From assembly GCA_963737075.1 (NCBI GenBank), contig CAVTRI010000006.1, positions 1 through 45,924 of the forward strand: DNA of 45,924 nt, written 5' to 3'. The DNA comes from CAVTRI01 sp963737075 (GTDB taxonomy: Bacteria > Actinomycetota > Acidimicrobiia > Acidimicrobiales > Palsa-688). Shown here piece after piece: positions 33,260 through 41,793 of the stretch. Each line of letters opens with the position of its first letter. Positions within the stretch are counted from its first letter, which is position 1. Position numbers and translations under genes: made by a program. The notes under the pieces are model-generated. The model was not told the origin of the DNA, searched no databases, and saw only the letters and a list, made by a program, of their open reading frames with translations.

Positions 33260-34000
33260 ATGAGCGTCGACACCCTCGCCATCGACATCGGAGGCACCGG
33301 CCTGAAGGCCTCCGTGCTCGACGAGTCGGGCCACATGGAACACGATCGGGTGCGGATCGCCACCCCATACCCACTGCCTCCCGACAAGCTGGTAACCGTT
33401 CTCACCGACCTGATCAAGCCGCTGCCAGCCTTCGATCGGGTGTCGATCGGCTTCCCAGGGATGGTGCGGGCGGGCCGTATCCTTTCGGCCCCCCACTTCG
33501 TCTGCCCTACCGGACCAGGCGGTTTGCCGACACCTGCCTTGCTCGCGGCATGGGAGCAGTTCAATCTCCAGGCGGCCATGAGCCAGGCGACCGGCAAGCC
33601 GACCAAGGTAGCCAATGACGCCGACATCCAGGGATCGGCGGTTGTCACCGGCGAAGGCTTAGAGGCGGTCGTCACTCTCGGCACCGGCGTCGGGACGGCG
33701 TTCTTCTTCCAGGGTCGGCTGCTCCCTCACTTCGAGTTTGCCCACCACCCCCTCCGCAAGGGCCTCACCTACAACGAGGTCCTCGGGGAGGAGGCGCGCA
33801 GGGCCATCGGGCACAAGAAATGGCAGCGCCGTGTACTGGAGACGCTCGACACCCTCCGGCTCCTCACGTTCTTCGACCACTGCTTCGTGGGTGGGGGCAA
33901 CGCCATGAGGCTCGGCGTGCGGTTGCCCGAGGATGTCAGCCTGGTGGACAACCGCGCCGGGATCCTTGGCGGCATCAAACTTTGGGAGCGGACGCCTTGA
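33260..34000 (+). CDS. ROK-family sugar kinase, polyphosphate glucokinase-like
   Basis: A 246-residue soluble kinase. Start ATG 33260 (MSVDTLAIDIGGTGLKA) puts the phosphate-1 motif DIGGTG at the N-terminus, as expected; the frame is open further upstream without homology. Phosphate-2 TLGTGVGTAFFFQG and the adenosine-region GGGNAMRLG are present. NDADIQGSAVVTGEG matches the PPGK/ROK catalytic Asp segment. Length and N-terminus fit PPGK (polyphosphate or ATP as donor). The segment FEFAHHPLRKGLTYNEVLG departs from classical PPGK, so another ROK kinase is possible. Confidence 0.85.
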   Translation: MSVDTLAIDIGGTGLKASVLDESGHMEHDRVRIATPYPLPPDKLVTVLTDLIKPLPAFDRVSIGFPGMVRAGRILSAPHFVCPTGPGGLPTPALLAAWEQFNLQAAMSQATGKPTKVANDADIQGSAVVTGEGLEAVVTLGTGVGTAFFFQGRLLPHFEFAHHPLRKGLTYNEVLGEEARRAIGHKKWQRRVLETLDTLRLLTFFDHCFVGGGNAMRLGVRLPEDVSLVDNRAGILGGIKLWERTP

Positions 34001-34028
34001 CCACGCGCGGGACGGTCTCGCGGGCCCA

Positions 34029-34829
34029 CTACGCGAGGACGTCGCGGGTGGTGAAGCGTGACCACGCCGCCGTCCCGAATACGGCCGTGTACGCGCCCTG
34101 AAGCAGCAGGTTGCGGCCGATGTCGTGCCAACGGACGGGGGCGCGGAACAGGTCCGCGAACGACATCCACTGATGGGTGACGAGCCATGGGTGGATGGCG
34201 AACATCTCCGGCAGAGCGTCGAACACCGTCGACAGGATGACCACGCCGATGGTGACTGCCATCGCGGCCACCGGAACGTCGGTCACGGTGGACACGAACA
34301 CTCCGACGGCGCTGATGCCGAGCATCGACACCGCCACCAGCAGTCCGGCGAGCACGGTGCGGGCGATGCCTTGGCCGACCGGCAGGCTGGTCCCGGACAG
34401 CGTCAGGACGGAGCCGGACGGAAACAACGCGAACCCGATAGCCAGACCGGCAGCGACCATCACCAGCGCCGACGTCACGCAGTAGGCAATCACCGCCGCC
34501 GCTTTCACCAGCAGCAGCCGCACCCGGCCGCAGGGCCGGGCCAGGAGATAGCGCAGCGTGCCCAGATTGGCTTCGCCCACGATGGCGTCACCTGCGACCA
34601 CAGCGACCGTCAGCGGGATGACGAGCGGGAGGGCCAACGCGAGAGCGGCCAGCGCCACAAACAGCCCGTTGTGCGACACCCGGTCGAGGAACGTCGGACC
34701 CCGCCCCGCCGCCGGCCCCCCCGACACCGACACCGTGACCGCCACGAGCACCGGAACGGCGGCCATGACAACGAGCAGCACTCGGACCCGGGTACGCCGA
34801 AAGAGCATGGCCAGCTCATTCAGCAACAT
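34029..34829 (-). CDS. ABC transporter permease
   Basis: A 266-residue membrane protein. ATG 34829 overlaps the ATPase gene by 14 bases. About six helices: VRVLLVVMAAVPVLVAVTVS, LFVALAALALALPLVIPLTV, the long run from VKAAAVIAYCVTSALVMVAA, then VLAGLLVAVSMLGISAVGVF and VAAMAVTIGVVILSTVF, with a final one near GAYTAVFGTAAW. Between helices 2 and 3 is GEANLGTLRYLLARPCGRVR, typical of ABC-2 exporter permeases. The permease for the upstream ATPase. Substrate unknown; the neighbours (LolA-like protein, MurT/GatD) suggest an envelope role. Confidence 0.88.
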   Translation of the reverse strand: MLLNELAMLFRRTRVRVLLVVMAAVPVLVAVTVSVSGGPAAGRGPTFLDRVSHNGLFVALAALALALPLVIPLTVAVVAGDAIVGEANLGTLRYLLARPCGRVRLLLVKAAAVIAYCVTSALVMVAAGLAIGFALFPSGSVLTLSGTSLPVGQGIARTVLAGLLVAVSMLGISAVGVFVSTVTDVPVAAMAVTIGVVILSTVFDALPEMFAIHPWLVTHQWMSFADLFRAPVRWHDIGRNLLLQGAYTAVFGTAAWSRFTTRDVLA

Positions 34830-35904
34830 CGAAGCCCTCCCCGGTGAGTTCGACGAACACGTCCTCCAGGCTCGGCTGGCGCACGGCGACCGCCCGGATG
34901 CCGACGCCTGCGTAGACCAGCGCCCGGCAGCAGGCCTCGACGGCCACGTCGCCCAGGGTGCCCTCGACGACACCCGGCTCTGCTGACGCCGCTTCGGCAT
35001 CCGGCGTCCTTGCCGCAGCGTCGGACGTTCTTGCCGCGCGGCCCTGCGCTATTGCCGCGGCGTCGGCGACCCCGGTCCCCTGCAAGGTGCGCTCGGCCGT
35101 GCGGACGTCGTCCACTTCCACTCGCAGGCGACGTTCGGTAGCGGCGCGCAGCTCGGCCAGGCTGCCTTGAGCCAGCAGCCGCCCGCGGGCCATGACCGCA
35201 GCGTGGGTGCAGACCTGTTCGACCTCGGACAGCAGATGGCTGGAGAGGAACACGGTCATGCCGTCGCGGGCGAGATCGCGGATGAGGCGCCGGATCTCCC
35301 GGGTGCCTTGGGGGTCCATGCCGTTGGTGGGCTCGTCGAGAATCAGCAGCCGCCGCGGCCGGAGGAGGGCGGCGGCGAGCCCCAGCCGCTGGCGCATGCC
35401 AAGGGAGTACGCCCGGTACTTCCGACCCGCGGCAGCTGTGAGCCCAACGCGGGCGATGGCCTCGTCGACGCGGCGGGCTCGGGTGTGGCGCTGCCCGTCG
35501 GGACCGGCAGCATCGAGCCGGGCGAGATTCTCGCGTGCGGACAGCCACGGGTAGAAGGCCGGACCCTCGACGAGGGCGCCGACCGCCGGCAAGGCGTCCA
35601 TCGCCTCGTCGGGCACGGGTCGCCCGAGCAGCTGACAACGGCCGGCGGTCGGGAAGATCAACCCCAGCAGCATGCGGATGGTGGTGGTCTTGCCCGCCCC
35701 GTTGGGTCCGAGGAACCCGAAGACACTGCCCACAGGGACGGCGAGGTCGATCTGGTCGACGGCGGTGAGAGAACCAAACCGCTTGGTGAGCGCCTGGGTG
35801 GCGATGGCCAGCTCAGGGGCCCCAGTCACTTCTTGGGATGGACGCTCGTCCATCGTGCCGGTAGCGGGGGCGGGCATCGACTCCGCCCAGGAAGATGCGG
35901 TCAC
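34816..35904 (-). CDS. ABC transporter ATPase, CcmA type
   Basis: A 362-residue ATPase. GTG 35904 overlaps the previous gene's stop (GTGA); ATGs at residues 10 and 18 are alternatives. Walker A GFLGPNGAGKTTTIRMLLGL, Q-loop VGALVEGPAFYPWLSARENL, signature YSLGMRQRLGLAAALL, Walker B LLILDEPTNGMDPQG, H-loop FLSSHLLSEVEQVC. The C-terminal accessory region carries a repeat (AARTSD/AARTPD) between residues about 285 and 305, probably a small expansion, and ends PSLEDVFVELTGEGFDVAE. Pumps via the following permease. Confidence 0.95.
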   Translation of the reverse strand: MTASSWAESMPAPATGTMDERPSQEVTGAPELAIATQALTKRFGSLTAVDQIDLAVPVGSVFGFLGPNGAGKTTTIRMLLGLIFPTAGRCQLLGRPVPDEAMDALPAVGALVEGPAFYPWLSARENLARLDAAGPDGQRHTRARRVDEAIARVGLTAAAGRKYRAYSLGMRQRLGLAAALLRPRRLLILDEPTNGMDPQGTREIRRLIRDLARDGMTVFLSSHLLSEVEQVCTHAAVMARGRLLAQGSLAELRAATERRLRVEVDDVRTAERTLQGTGVADAAAIAQGRAARTSDAAARTPDAEAASAEPGVVEGTLGDVAVEACCRALVYAGVGIRAVAVRQPSLEDVFVELTGEGFDVAE

Positions 35905-36974
35905 GGCCGGCCCGCGGCGGATGAGAGAGCTTCAAGGGTGGCCAGTCCTGCGACCAAGCGCCCGTCGGGGTAGACGAGCACATTGACCACGTTGCTGGTC
36001 AACGCCCGCGGCGACCCCGGGACACCATGGGTCGGCACCGTCAGAAGGTTCACCAGCGCCTCGGCGACGCCGAAGTGGACGTTCGAGACCACGACGATCG
36101 GCGCCCACGGCGTGCCCGTCAGCCGAGCGCCGCCGATGGCGGCCGGCTGGCCCGGCACGGGACTGCTGGACGACCCGCCGAGCAGCGAAGGCAGCGACTG
36201 GGTCGACTGGCTGACTCCATGCGGGGCGGCGAACGTCGACGCTGGAGGCTGTCCGAAGTTGACGCTGCCGACAAACCCGATGACCAGCGCGGGCGGCGCC
36301 GCGGCCGGCGTTTTGGGGTACACCGAGAGCCTGAGCGGCACCCCGTCGACTTTGTCGACAGCCACGTCGACCCGGCCGACCGTGGTGTCCCGAGCGGCGG
36401 CAGTGCCCGCCCGGGGCACCAGCCGCAACGTGTAGCAGGAGGCGCCGGCGACCACGACCGGCGGCCCTACCTCCGCAGTGGTAACCGGAATGAACCGGTC
36501 GAGCAGCCGTGACGTGACGGCCTGCAGGCTGCTGTGGGAGCCCGACGGACCGACGATCAGGTTGGTGACCTTCTCGCTGGTGCTGTCGTAGATCCACACC
36601 TTGTCGCCGTTGCGGACGATGTCGGTCTCGCCCAGGTGGCGTGTCAGCGACACCCGCTGGCGGTCGTCACCGCCCAGCCACACGTCGAACCGGTGGTTGC
36701 CCGACAGGAGGCTGGCCCAGTCGATGCCAGCGCTCCCCGGTCCCGCCCCGAGCGCCCCCACGCCGGGCGGAAGCCCGAGGTTTGAGGTCAGCGACATTGT
36801 TCCCGACAAGCCGTCCACGTGCGCGTGGGCGACCTTGTCGACAAGCGCCAACGCGCTGATCGGCGGCACGTTGGCATGGGTGTTCGACGACAGCCCAGGT
36901 ATGGCGGCCCCGACACCGATCACCGCCGCCACCACGAACGGGGCCGCAAAGCGGGCGTTTCGCGACAGGCGCAC
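35901..36974 (-). CDS. Secreted LolA/RseB-like protein
   Basis: A 357-residue exported protein. GTG 36974; signal segment FAAPFVVAAVIGVGAAIPG without lipobox. ALALVDKVAHAHVDGLSGTM, then WLGGDDRQRVSLTRHLGETD and IVRNGDKVWIYDSTSEKVTN give the open beta-barrel pattern of LolA/LppX/RseB-type lipid-binding or stress-sensing proteins. The C-terminal part has VVVSNVHFGVAEALVNLLTV. The next gene starts in its stop codon (GTGA), so it is a translationally coupled partner of an ABC exporter. A role in presenting lipids or sensing envelope state is inferred. Confidence 0.78.
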   Translation of the reverse strand: MRLSRNARFAAPFVVAAVIGVGAAIPGLSSNTHANVPPISALALVDKVAHAHVDGLSGTMSLTSNLGLPPGVGALGAGPGSAGIDWASLLSGNHRFDVWLGGDDRQRVSLTRHLGETDIVRNGDKVWIYDSTSEKVTNLIVGPSGSHSSLQAVTSRLLDRFIPVTTAEVGPPVVVAGASCYTLRLVPRAGTAAARDTTVGRVDVAVDKVDGVPLRLSVYPKTPAAAPPALVIGFVGSVNFGQPPASTFAAPHGVSQSTQSLPSLLGGSSSSPVPGQPAAIGGARLTGTPWAPIVVVSNVHFGVAEALVNLLTVPTHGVPGSPRALTSNVVNVLVYPDGRLVAGLATLEALSSAAGRP

Positions 36975-37007
36975 CGGGCCCTACAGTACTGGCGGCTCGC
37001 GCCCGGC

Positions 37008-37799
37008 TCAGGGCCGGCCCTGGCTGGAGGCGAGCCGCCACCGCGGTCGTCCGCGAGTGTCAGAGGCTTCCGAGGGGGCAGCGCGGAGGCGTTCGGCGCG
37101 GAGCTCGTCGCTGTCGCCGTCGTCGAGGGGGTCGAGCGGTCCGACCACCCAGCCGAGGAGCCGGTCAGCGAGTGCGGGGTTGCGGGCCAGAACGGGACCG
37201 TGAAGGTAGGTGGCGAGCACCCGGCCGGACCAGGCGCCGTCGGTGCCGTCGCCGTTGCCCACCCCGGTCCGCACACGCCCGATCGGGGAGACGCCGGGGC
37301 CGAGCGTCGTGATGCCGCCGTGGTTTTCGTAGCCGGTGAGCAGAGGCAGGCCGAGCCGCGGATCAGCGTCGACCACCAGTTCCCCGACGGCTCGGCGCGC
37401 CGTTCGAGCGACAGGCCGCCCGGTGCGGCAGTCGAGCAGCCCGAGCCCTTCAGCCTCGCCTCCGTCGGCACCGACGAAGCTCGTCCCCAGGATCTGCAGC
37501 CCGGCGCAGACCGCCAGCACGGCGGCGCCGCGTTCGACGGCCTGGTGTAGGGGACCATGCTGCCCGAGTTGGCGGGCAGCGAGCACCTGCGGCAGGTCTT
37601 CGCCGCCCCCGACGACGTACAGGTCGCATCCCGACGGGATCGGGTCGCCGGCGGTGACGGTGATCAACTGGGCGGGGAGTCCCCGCCAGCGGAGGCGCTG
37701 GGCCAGGATGAGGGCGTTGCCTGAGTCCCCGTATGTCCCGAGCAGGTCCGGAAACAGCAGCACCACACGGACAGTCGATGGCCCTGCAGTCCCACTCAT
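37008..37799 (-). CDS. gatD: GatD, glutamine amidotransferase subunit for lipid II amidation
   Basis: A 263-residue class I glutaminase (CobB/CobQ type). Catalytic Cys in AVCAGLQILG and His in VLATYLHGPVLARNPALAD; oxyanion segment DLYVVGGGEDLPQV. The N-terminus (VRVVLLFPDLLGTYGDSGN) is characteristic of GatD. It supplies ammonia to MurT to amidate D-glutamate in lipid II. ATG 37799 overlaps the MurT stop (ATGA). The tail beyond about residue 235 is basic and variable. Confidence 0.94.
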   Translation of the reverse strand: MSGTAGPSTVRVVLLFPDLLGTYGDSGNALILAQRLRWRGLPAQLITVTAGDPIPSGCDLYVVGGGEDLPQVLAARQLGQHGPLHQAVERGAAVLAVCAGLQILGTSFVGADGGEAEGLGLLDCRTGRPVARTARRAVGELVVDADPRLGLPLLTGYENHGGITTLGPGVSPIGRVRTGVGNGDGTDGAWSGRVLATYLHGPVLARNPALADRLLGWVVGPLDPLDDGDSDELRAERLRAAPSEASDTRGRPRWRLASSQGRP

Positions 37800-39106
37800 G
37801 CGTCGAGCCTGTGGCGGATCACCTGGAAGGCGGTGTAATTGCCGATGACGTCAACCGAGGGCGGTTCGCTGCTGGGCGTGGCAATCCCCGCAACGCGGAT
37901 GGCTTCCAAAGGGTCGTCGACGCGGCGGTGCTCGACGTCTGCATAGTGCAGCCGCACAGCGAGATCACGGCTGCGCTCGCCGGTCGACACCACCAACCGC
38001 CCTGCGAGGCGCTCGAACGGCACGTCCCACAGCCATGAAGGATCGCGTCCGTCGGCGATCCGGGCGTTGATGGCCACCACCACCGGACGGGGCGCCGGCC
38101 GCACGACGTCGAGGACTTCCAACCAGCCAGCGGGGTTCTTGGCCAGCAGCAGCCTGGCTTCGACCTCTCCCGCCTGGACCACCTTGTACCGGCCTACGAT
38201 CTGCTCGACCGTCCGCATGCCCTCCAGCGCCCGCTCCGGGTCCGCCCCCAACTCGGCGGCGGCGGTCAGAGCTATCGTGGCGTCGGCCCGGTTCGCGCGA
38301 CCGGGCAGCGACAGTCGCAAGGGACGAGTGACGCCGTCCGCACCCACGACGTTGTCGCCGTCGATGCGGACGTCGAGCGGCGGGCGAGCGAGAGCACACC
38401 TCGTGCAAGCCCAGTCGCCATCATCCTCGAACACGATTCGCGCGCCGCAAGCCGGGCAGCCGGCTGCGTCCGCGGTCCACGGCTGACCAGCGCCCACCCA
38501 GCGCACCTTCGGCGCGGCCAACGCCGCCCAGGCCACCAAGGGATCATCCGCGTTGGCCACCACCGTTTGGGGTCCTCCCGTGCCGCACATCCGCCGCCAC
38601 GCCCCAGCCAGCACCCGCACCTCGTTGTTGCGGTCCAGTTGGTCACGGCTGAGGTTGAGCAGCGCGACGACCCTGGGGGCGCTGTCGGCGACGACTCGGG
38701 CCAGCCACGCCTCGTCGACCTCCAACGCGGCGAGGGGCGCGTCTCCGGCCGCGGCGAGGGCGGCGGCCAGGCCAGGCGGCAGGTTGGCGCCGGCCATGTT
38801 GGTCGCCACCGGCCCGGTGCTCGCGAGCCCGGCCCGCAACAGGCTGGTGGTGGTGGTTTTGCCGTTTGTGCCGGACACGAGCGCCACCGTGCGGCCGCGT
38901 GCCAGGTGCCGCAGCGCCGCCGGGTCGACTGCCAGCATCGCCCGCCCGCCCACTACGGAGCCGCCGCCGCGGCCGAGCCGGCGCGAAAGGCCGGCGACAC
39001 CGGCACCGATCCAGGCCGCGGCGCGGGTCCGGGCCGGCAAGGAGGGATCGGCGGGCGGCTGCGAGCGGGGTCCTTTGGCGGCAGCATCGGGCTGGGAGCC
39101 GGACAT
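37796..39106 (-). CDS. murT: MurT, lipid II isoglutaminyl synthase ligase subunit
   Basis: A 436-residue Mur-ligase family protein. ATP loop LVSGTNGKTTTTSLL; central NLSRDQLDRNNEVRVL; a four-Cys ribbon CPACGARIVF...CTRC typical of MurT (zinc); C-terminal DUF1727 part IVGRYKVVQAGEVEARLLLA and DPSWLWDVPFE with the Asp that completes the catalytic triad with GatD. Lipid II amidation supports crosslinking of peptidoglycan in Gram-positive bacteria, which supports the monoderm placement. First gene of a coupled string murT-gatD-lolA-like-ATPase-permease. Confidence 0.94.
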   Translation of the reverse strand: MSGSQPDAAAKGPRSQPPADPSLPARTRAAAWIGAGVAGLSRRLGRGGGSVVGGRAMLAVDPAALRHLARGRTVALVSGTNGKTTTTSLLRAGLASTGPVATNMAGANLPPGLAAALAAAGDAPLAALEVDEAWLARVVADSAPRVVALLNLSRDQLDRNNEVRVLAGAWRRMCGTGGPQTVVANADDPLVAWAALAAPKVRWVGAGQPWTADAAGCPACGARIVFEDDGDWACTRCALARPPLDVRIDGDNVVGADGVTRPLRLSLPGRANRADATIALTAAAELGADPERALEGMRTVEQIVGRYKVVQAGEVEARLLLAKNPAGWLEVLDVVRPAPRPVVVAINARIADGRDPSWLWDVPFERLAGRLVVSTGERSRDLAVRLHYADVEHRRVDDPLEAIRVAGIATPSSEPPSVDVIGNYTAFQVIRHRLDA

Positions 39107-39192
39107 GGCGATCGGCGAGGCTACCTGCCGACCGTTGGGGTCTCGGCCGCAGGCGGGGTACGTTGGCGCGACCAGACCGAGGGAGGATCACC

Positions 39193-39828
39193 GTGGCCCG
39201 CAAGAACGCATCCGACGCCGCCCACGCGGACGTGGCTTCCCTGCTGCTGCGCTTGTCGATCGGCCCGATGCTGGTAGCACACGGCACCAACAAGCTGGCC
39301 GGGGCAGGGGGCCTGGCGGGGACGACGAGGTGGTTCGACGCGCTCGGCTTCAAGCCGGCGTGGCTGCACGCCCGGCTGGCGGCCGGGACGGAGATCGGCT
39401 CGGGCGCCCTCCTTACTCTCGGGGCGCTCACCCCGCTTCCGTCGGCGGCGGCCATCGGCCTCATGACCAGCGCGGCGGCGACTGACCACAAGGGCAAGGG
39501 GTTCTTCGTGTTCAAGGGCGGCTGGGAGTACACCGCGGTCATCGCGTCAGTGGCCGCCGCCATCGCGACACTCGGCCCGGGCCGGTTCTCGGTCGACCGG
39601 CTGCTCGGCCAGCAGCGGCGTGGGGCTCGATGGGGCGTGGCGGCCGCCGTGTTTGGGGTCGCAAACGCCGCCGCCCTGCTGAAGGCGTCGTACCATCCGG
39701 CTCCCGCGGTGTCAACGGAGGAAACGACCGAGGGCCCCGGTTCTGCCGAGCCGGCGACCGTCACCGCTGATGACGGCGAAAGCGACGGGGCTGTCGCCGA
39801 CCGGCAGGCCGCACCCGCTGAGAGCTGA
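39193..39828 (+). CDS. DoxX-family membrane protein
   Basis: A 211-residue protein. GTG 39193 follows GGAGGA (39182-39187), which decides the start. N-terminal helix VASLLLRLSIGPMLVAHGTN, then ARLAAGTEIGSGALLTLGAL, AAIGLMTSAAATDHKGKGFF with VFKGGWEYTAVIASVAAAIA, and a fourth hydrophobic segment near WGVAAAVFGVANAAALL. The GGWEY / KGKGFF signature is that of DoxX. The last 40 residues are acidic and disordered. Divergent from murT by 86 bases. The family is linked to oxidative or sulfur metabolism; role here unknown. Confidence 0.9.
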   Translation: MARKNASDAAHADVASLLLRLSIGPMLVAHGTNKLAGAGGLAGTTRWFDALGFKPAWLHARLAAGTEIGSGALLTLGALTPLPSAAAIGLMTSAAATDHKGKGFFVFKGGWEYTAVIASVAAAIATLGPGRFSVDRLLGQQRRGARWGVAAAVFGVANAAALLKASYHPAPAVSTEETTEGPGSAEPATVTADDGESDGAVADRQAAPAES

Positions 39829-40020
39829 CAGCCGGGCGTGGCGATCGGAGGCCACGGCGTCGAGTGACGCGATTCGCGCGCGCCAAGGCCCCGGCGATGG
39901 CGCGATCGAGCGCAACGCGAACCACCCGGGGCGCGCTGGAGCGTCACATTTGACAACGCAACGCGCCCAGCACGAGCGCCAAGGCGCCCGAGCGCGCCCG
40001 CGGACCCGCGTCGACGAAGA
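39829..40020. other. Gap between chromosomal genes and the conjugation module
   Basis: 192 bases, very rich in GCGCG-type palindromes, separate the DoxX gene (+) from the end of the coupling-protein gene (-). No tRNA, integrase, direct repeat or gene is visible. It is one possible boundary of an integrated element. Confidence 0.4.
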
Positions 40021-41793
40021 TCACCTCGGAGGAGGACGACGGTCTGCCGTTGCCTTCGCCCGCAGCGACCGGTCCCGGTACCAGGGGCGGAGGCGGATGC
40101 GGGCCGGCGGCAGGTGGCCGTAGACGAGCACGCCCGTCCCGGGGTCGATGCGGCGGAGCTCGTCTGTCGGAGCCAGCCGGCGCAAGGCCGTGGCGGTGGA
40201 CCGCGTCCGACGGCCATCACGGAGATCGTGAGTGACGGTCTCCTCGCGGACGATGGCGTCGCCAACGAGACCCGAAAGCAGGTCGAGTGTGGACAGGTCG
40301 GCGACGCCCGACAACACCACCTTTGCCCGATGGTTGTTGGCGATCGTCTGTGCCCGCTCCGGGGTGTAGCGCGCCGCGAGTTCCGCGAGGTCCTGGACGA
40401 CGGTGACGAGCTGGATGCCCATACCGGCACCGATGGAAGCCAGCATGTCCAGGTCGCGAATGGGCGCGATGTTGGCCGCCTCATCGAGAACGACCAGCAG
40501 CGGTGGGTCGAGCGGGCGGCCCGACCGGTTGACCCGGGCGACCGCCTCGGCCACCACCGCTGACACGAGGGAAGCGAACAAACCCTGCACGCGCTGCTGC
40601 TCGTAGCTCGGCCCGCACAGGTACAGCGCGTTGGGCCCGCTGAGAAGCCCGCCGGTGTCGATGTCGCATGACGCCGTGGCGCCCGCGACCACCGGATCCT
40701 CGAATGGCCCAAGCACCGTTTCGAGTGTGGTGCCTACCGAGGAGCGGATCCGGTCGTCACGCGCCACGCATGCGGCGAGCGCCACGGACGCGTCCACCTC
40801 GCCGGCGGCGTCCAGCGCCGCCAGCGGCTCGTCGAACTCGGCCAGGTTGTTCCAGCGGACAACGGCGGCCATGGTGCCGCCGTGCAGCCGAGCGGCCAGC
40901 AGCAACGGAGCCAGCTGTTTGGCCGCCGCCGCGTACCAGAACGCGGCATCGGACAGCCCCGAGCGCGCCGGCGTGGCCTCTACCATCCACCCCGCCACCC
41001 GCTGGGCGCCGCTCCACGTCCCCGCCTCGGCCAGTGGCGACCACCCGGTTGCGCCCAGCAAGCCTGACGTGGCGGTCGGATCGAACACCCAGCAATATCC
41101 GAGTCGGGAACGCCAGGCCAATGTCGTGGCGGCCAAGTCGTCCTTGACCGACGTGGCCACCACGGGGCCGGGCCATTCGAGGATGGCGGGTATCGCCAGC
41201 CCCGTGGTCTTGCCGGACTGCGTCGGGCCGACCACCAGCACCGAGTGGCGAGCTTCGGTCGCCACCCGGCTGTGGCCGACGAGCCCGACCACGAGGCGTC
41301 CCGGCGGCGCCCCCCGGACCCTCAATGATGAGGAATCCCGCCAGGTTGCCCACCGGGCGCCGGCAGCCCGTCTGTGGCTAGCAGGCCGCGGAACTCGGGA
41401 ACGGCGGCTGGGATGACCAACCTGCCGAGGCGAGGAACCCCGACGCGCCCACAGTCGCGGGCGTAGGACCCGCAACGCAGCCCAGCCGCCGACCAGTGCC
41501 GCTCCCGCGACCGCGACAGCCAGCGCCGCCAACGCCCAGCGCCCCGGAAGTTGGGCCCGCACGGCTGAGGGCCATGCGGCCGCCGGATCGCCGAAGTGCT
41601 GGGGCAGCCGCACGACGATGCCGGCGACCGCACGGGCCGGGACCCGGGGCCAGCGGCCGGAGGCGAGGGCGCCCCCGAGTTCGCCGGTGGCCCAGACCCA
41701 TGCGCCAAGGGTGACCGCAGCTCCACCGGCGAGGGCAGCTGCCGTCTCGACGCCGCCGCCCATGTTGCGGCCGCCTGCAACCCTGGTCGTCAC
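40021..41793 (-). CDS. Type IV coupling protein (VirD4/TraG/TraD family)
   Basis: A 590-residue membrane ATPase that brings DNA substrates to the secretion channel. GTG 41793 overlaps the previous stop (GTGA). Two N-terminal helices (AAALAGGAAVTLGAWVWATG and LAALAVAVAGAALVGGWAAL), then Walker A VVGPTQSGKTTGLAIPA and Walker B LLVVLDEAANIAPI. Conserved FDPTATSGLLGATGWSPLAE and the late QDLAELAARYTPERAQTIAN are typical TraG segments. Ends with a basic tail. Last gene of the T4SS string in this window. Confidence 0.92.
   Translation of the reverse strand: MTTRVAGGRNMGGGVETAAALAGGAAVTLGAWVWATGELGGALASGRWPRVPARAVAGIVVRLPQHFGDPAAAWPSAVRAQLPGRWALAALAVAVAGAALVGGWAALRVLRPRLWARRGSSPRQVGHPSRRSRVPRPASHRRAAGARWATWRDSSSLRVRGAPPGRLVVGLVGHSRVATEARHSVLVVGPTQSGKTTGLAIPAILEWPGPVVATSVKDDLAATTLAWRSRLGYCWVFDPTATSGLLGATGWSPLAEAGTWSGAQRVAGWMVEATPARSGLSDAAFWYAAAAKQLAPLLLAARLHGGTMAAVVRWNNLAEFDEPLAALDAAGEVDASVALAACVARDDRIRSSVGTTLETVLGPFEDPVVAGATASCDIDTGGLLSGPNALYLCGPSYEQQRVQGLFASLVSAVVAEAVARVNRSGRPLDPPLLVVLDEAANIAPIRDLDMLASIGAGMGIQLVTVVQDLAELAARYTPERAQTIANNHRAKVVLSGVADLSTLDLLSGLVGDAIVREETVTHDLRDGRRTRSTATALRRLAPTDELRRIDPGTGVLVYGHLPPARIRLRPWYRDRSLRAKATADRRPPPR

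Noticed and set aside
39829..40020. tRNA or attachment site at the conjugation module edge
   Set aside because: No cloverleaf and no direct repeat could be found.
40021..40712. Other - strand reading frame running through the TraD end toward murT
   Set aside because: A long shadow frame; TraD and MurT motifs lie in other frames.
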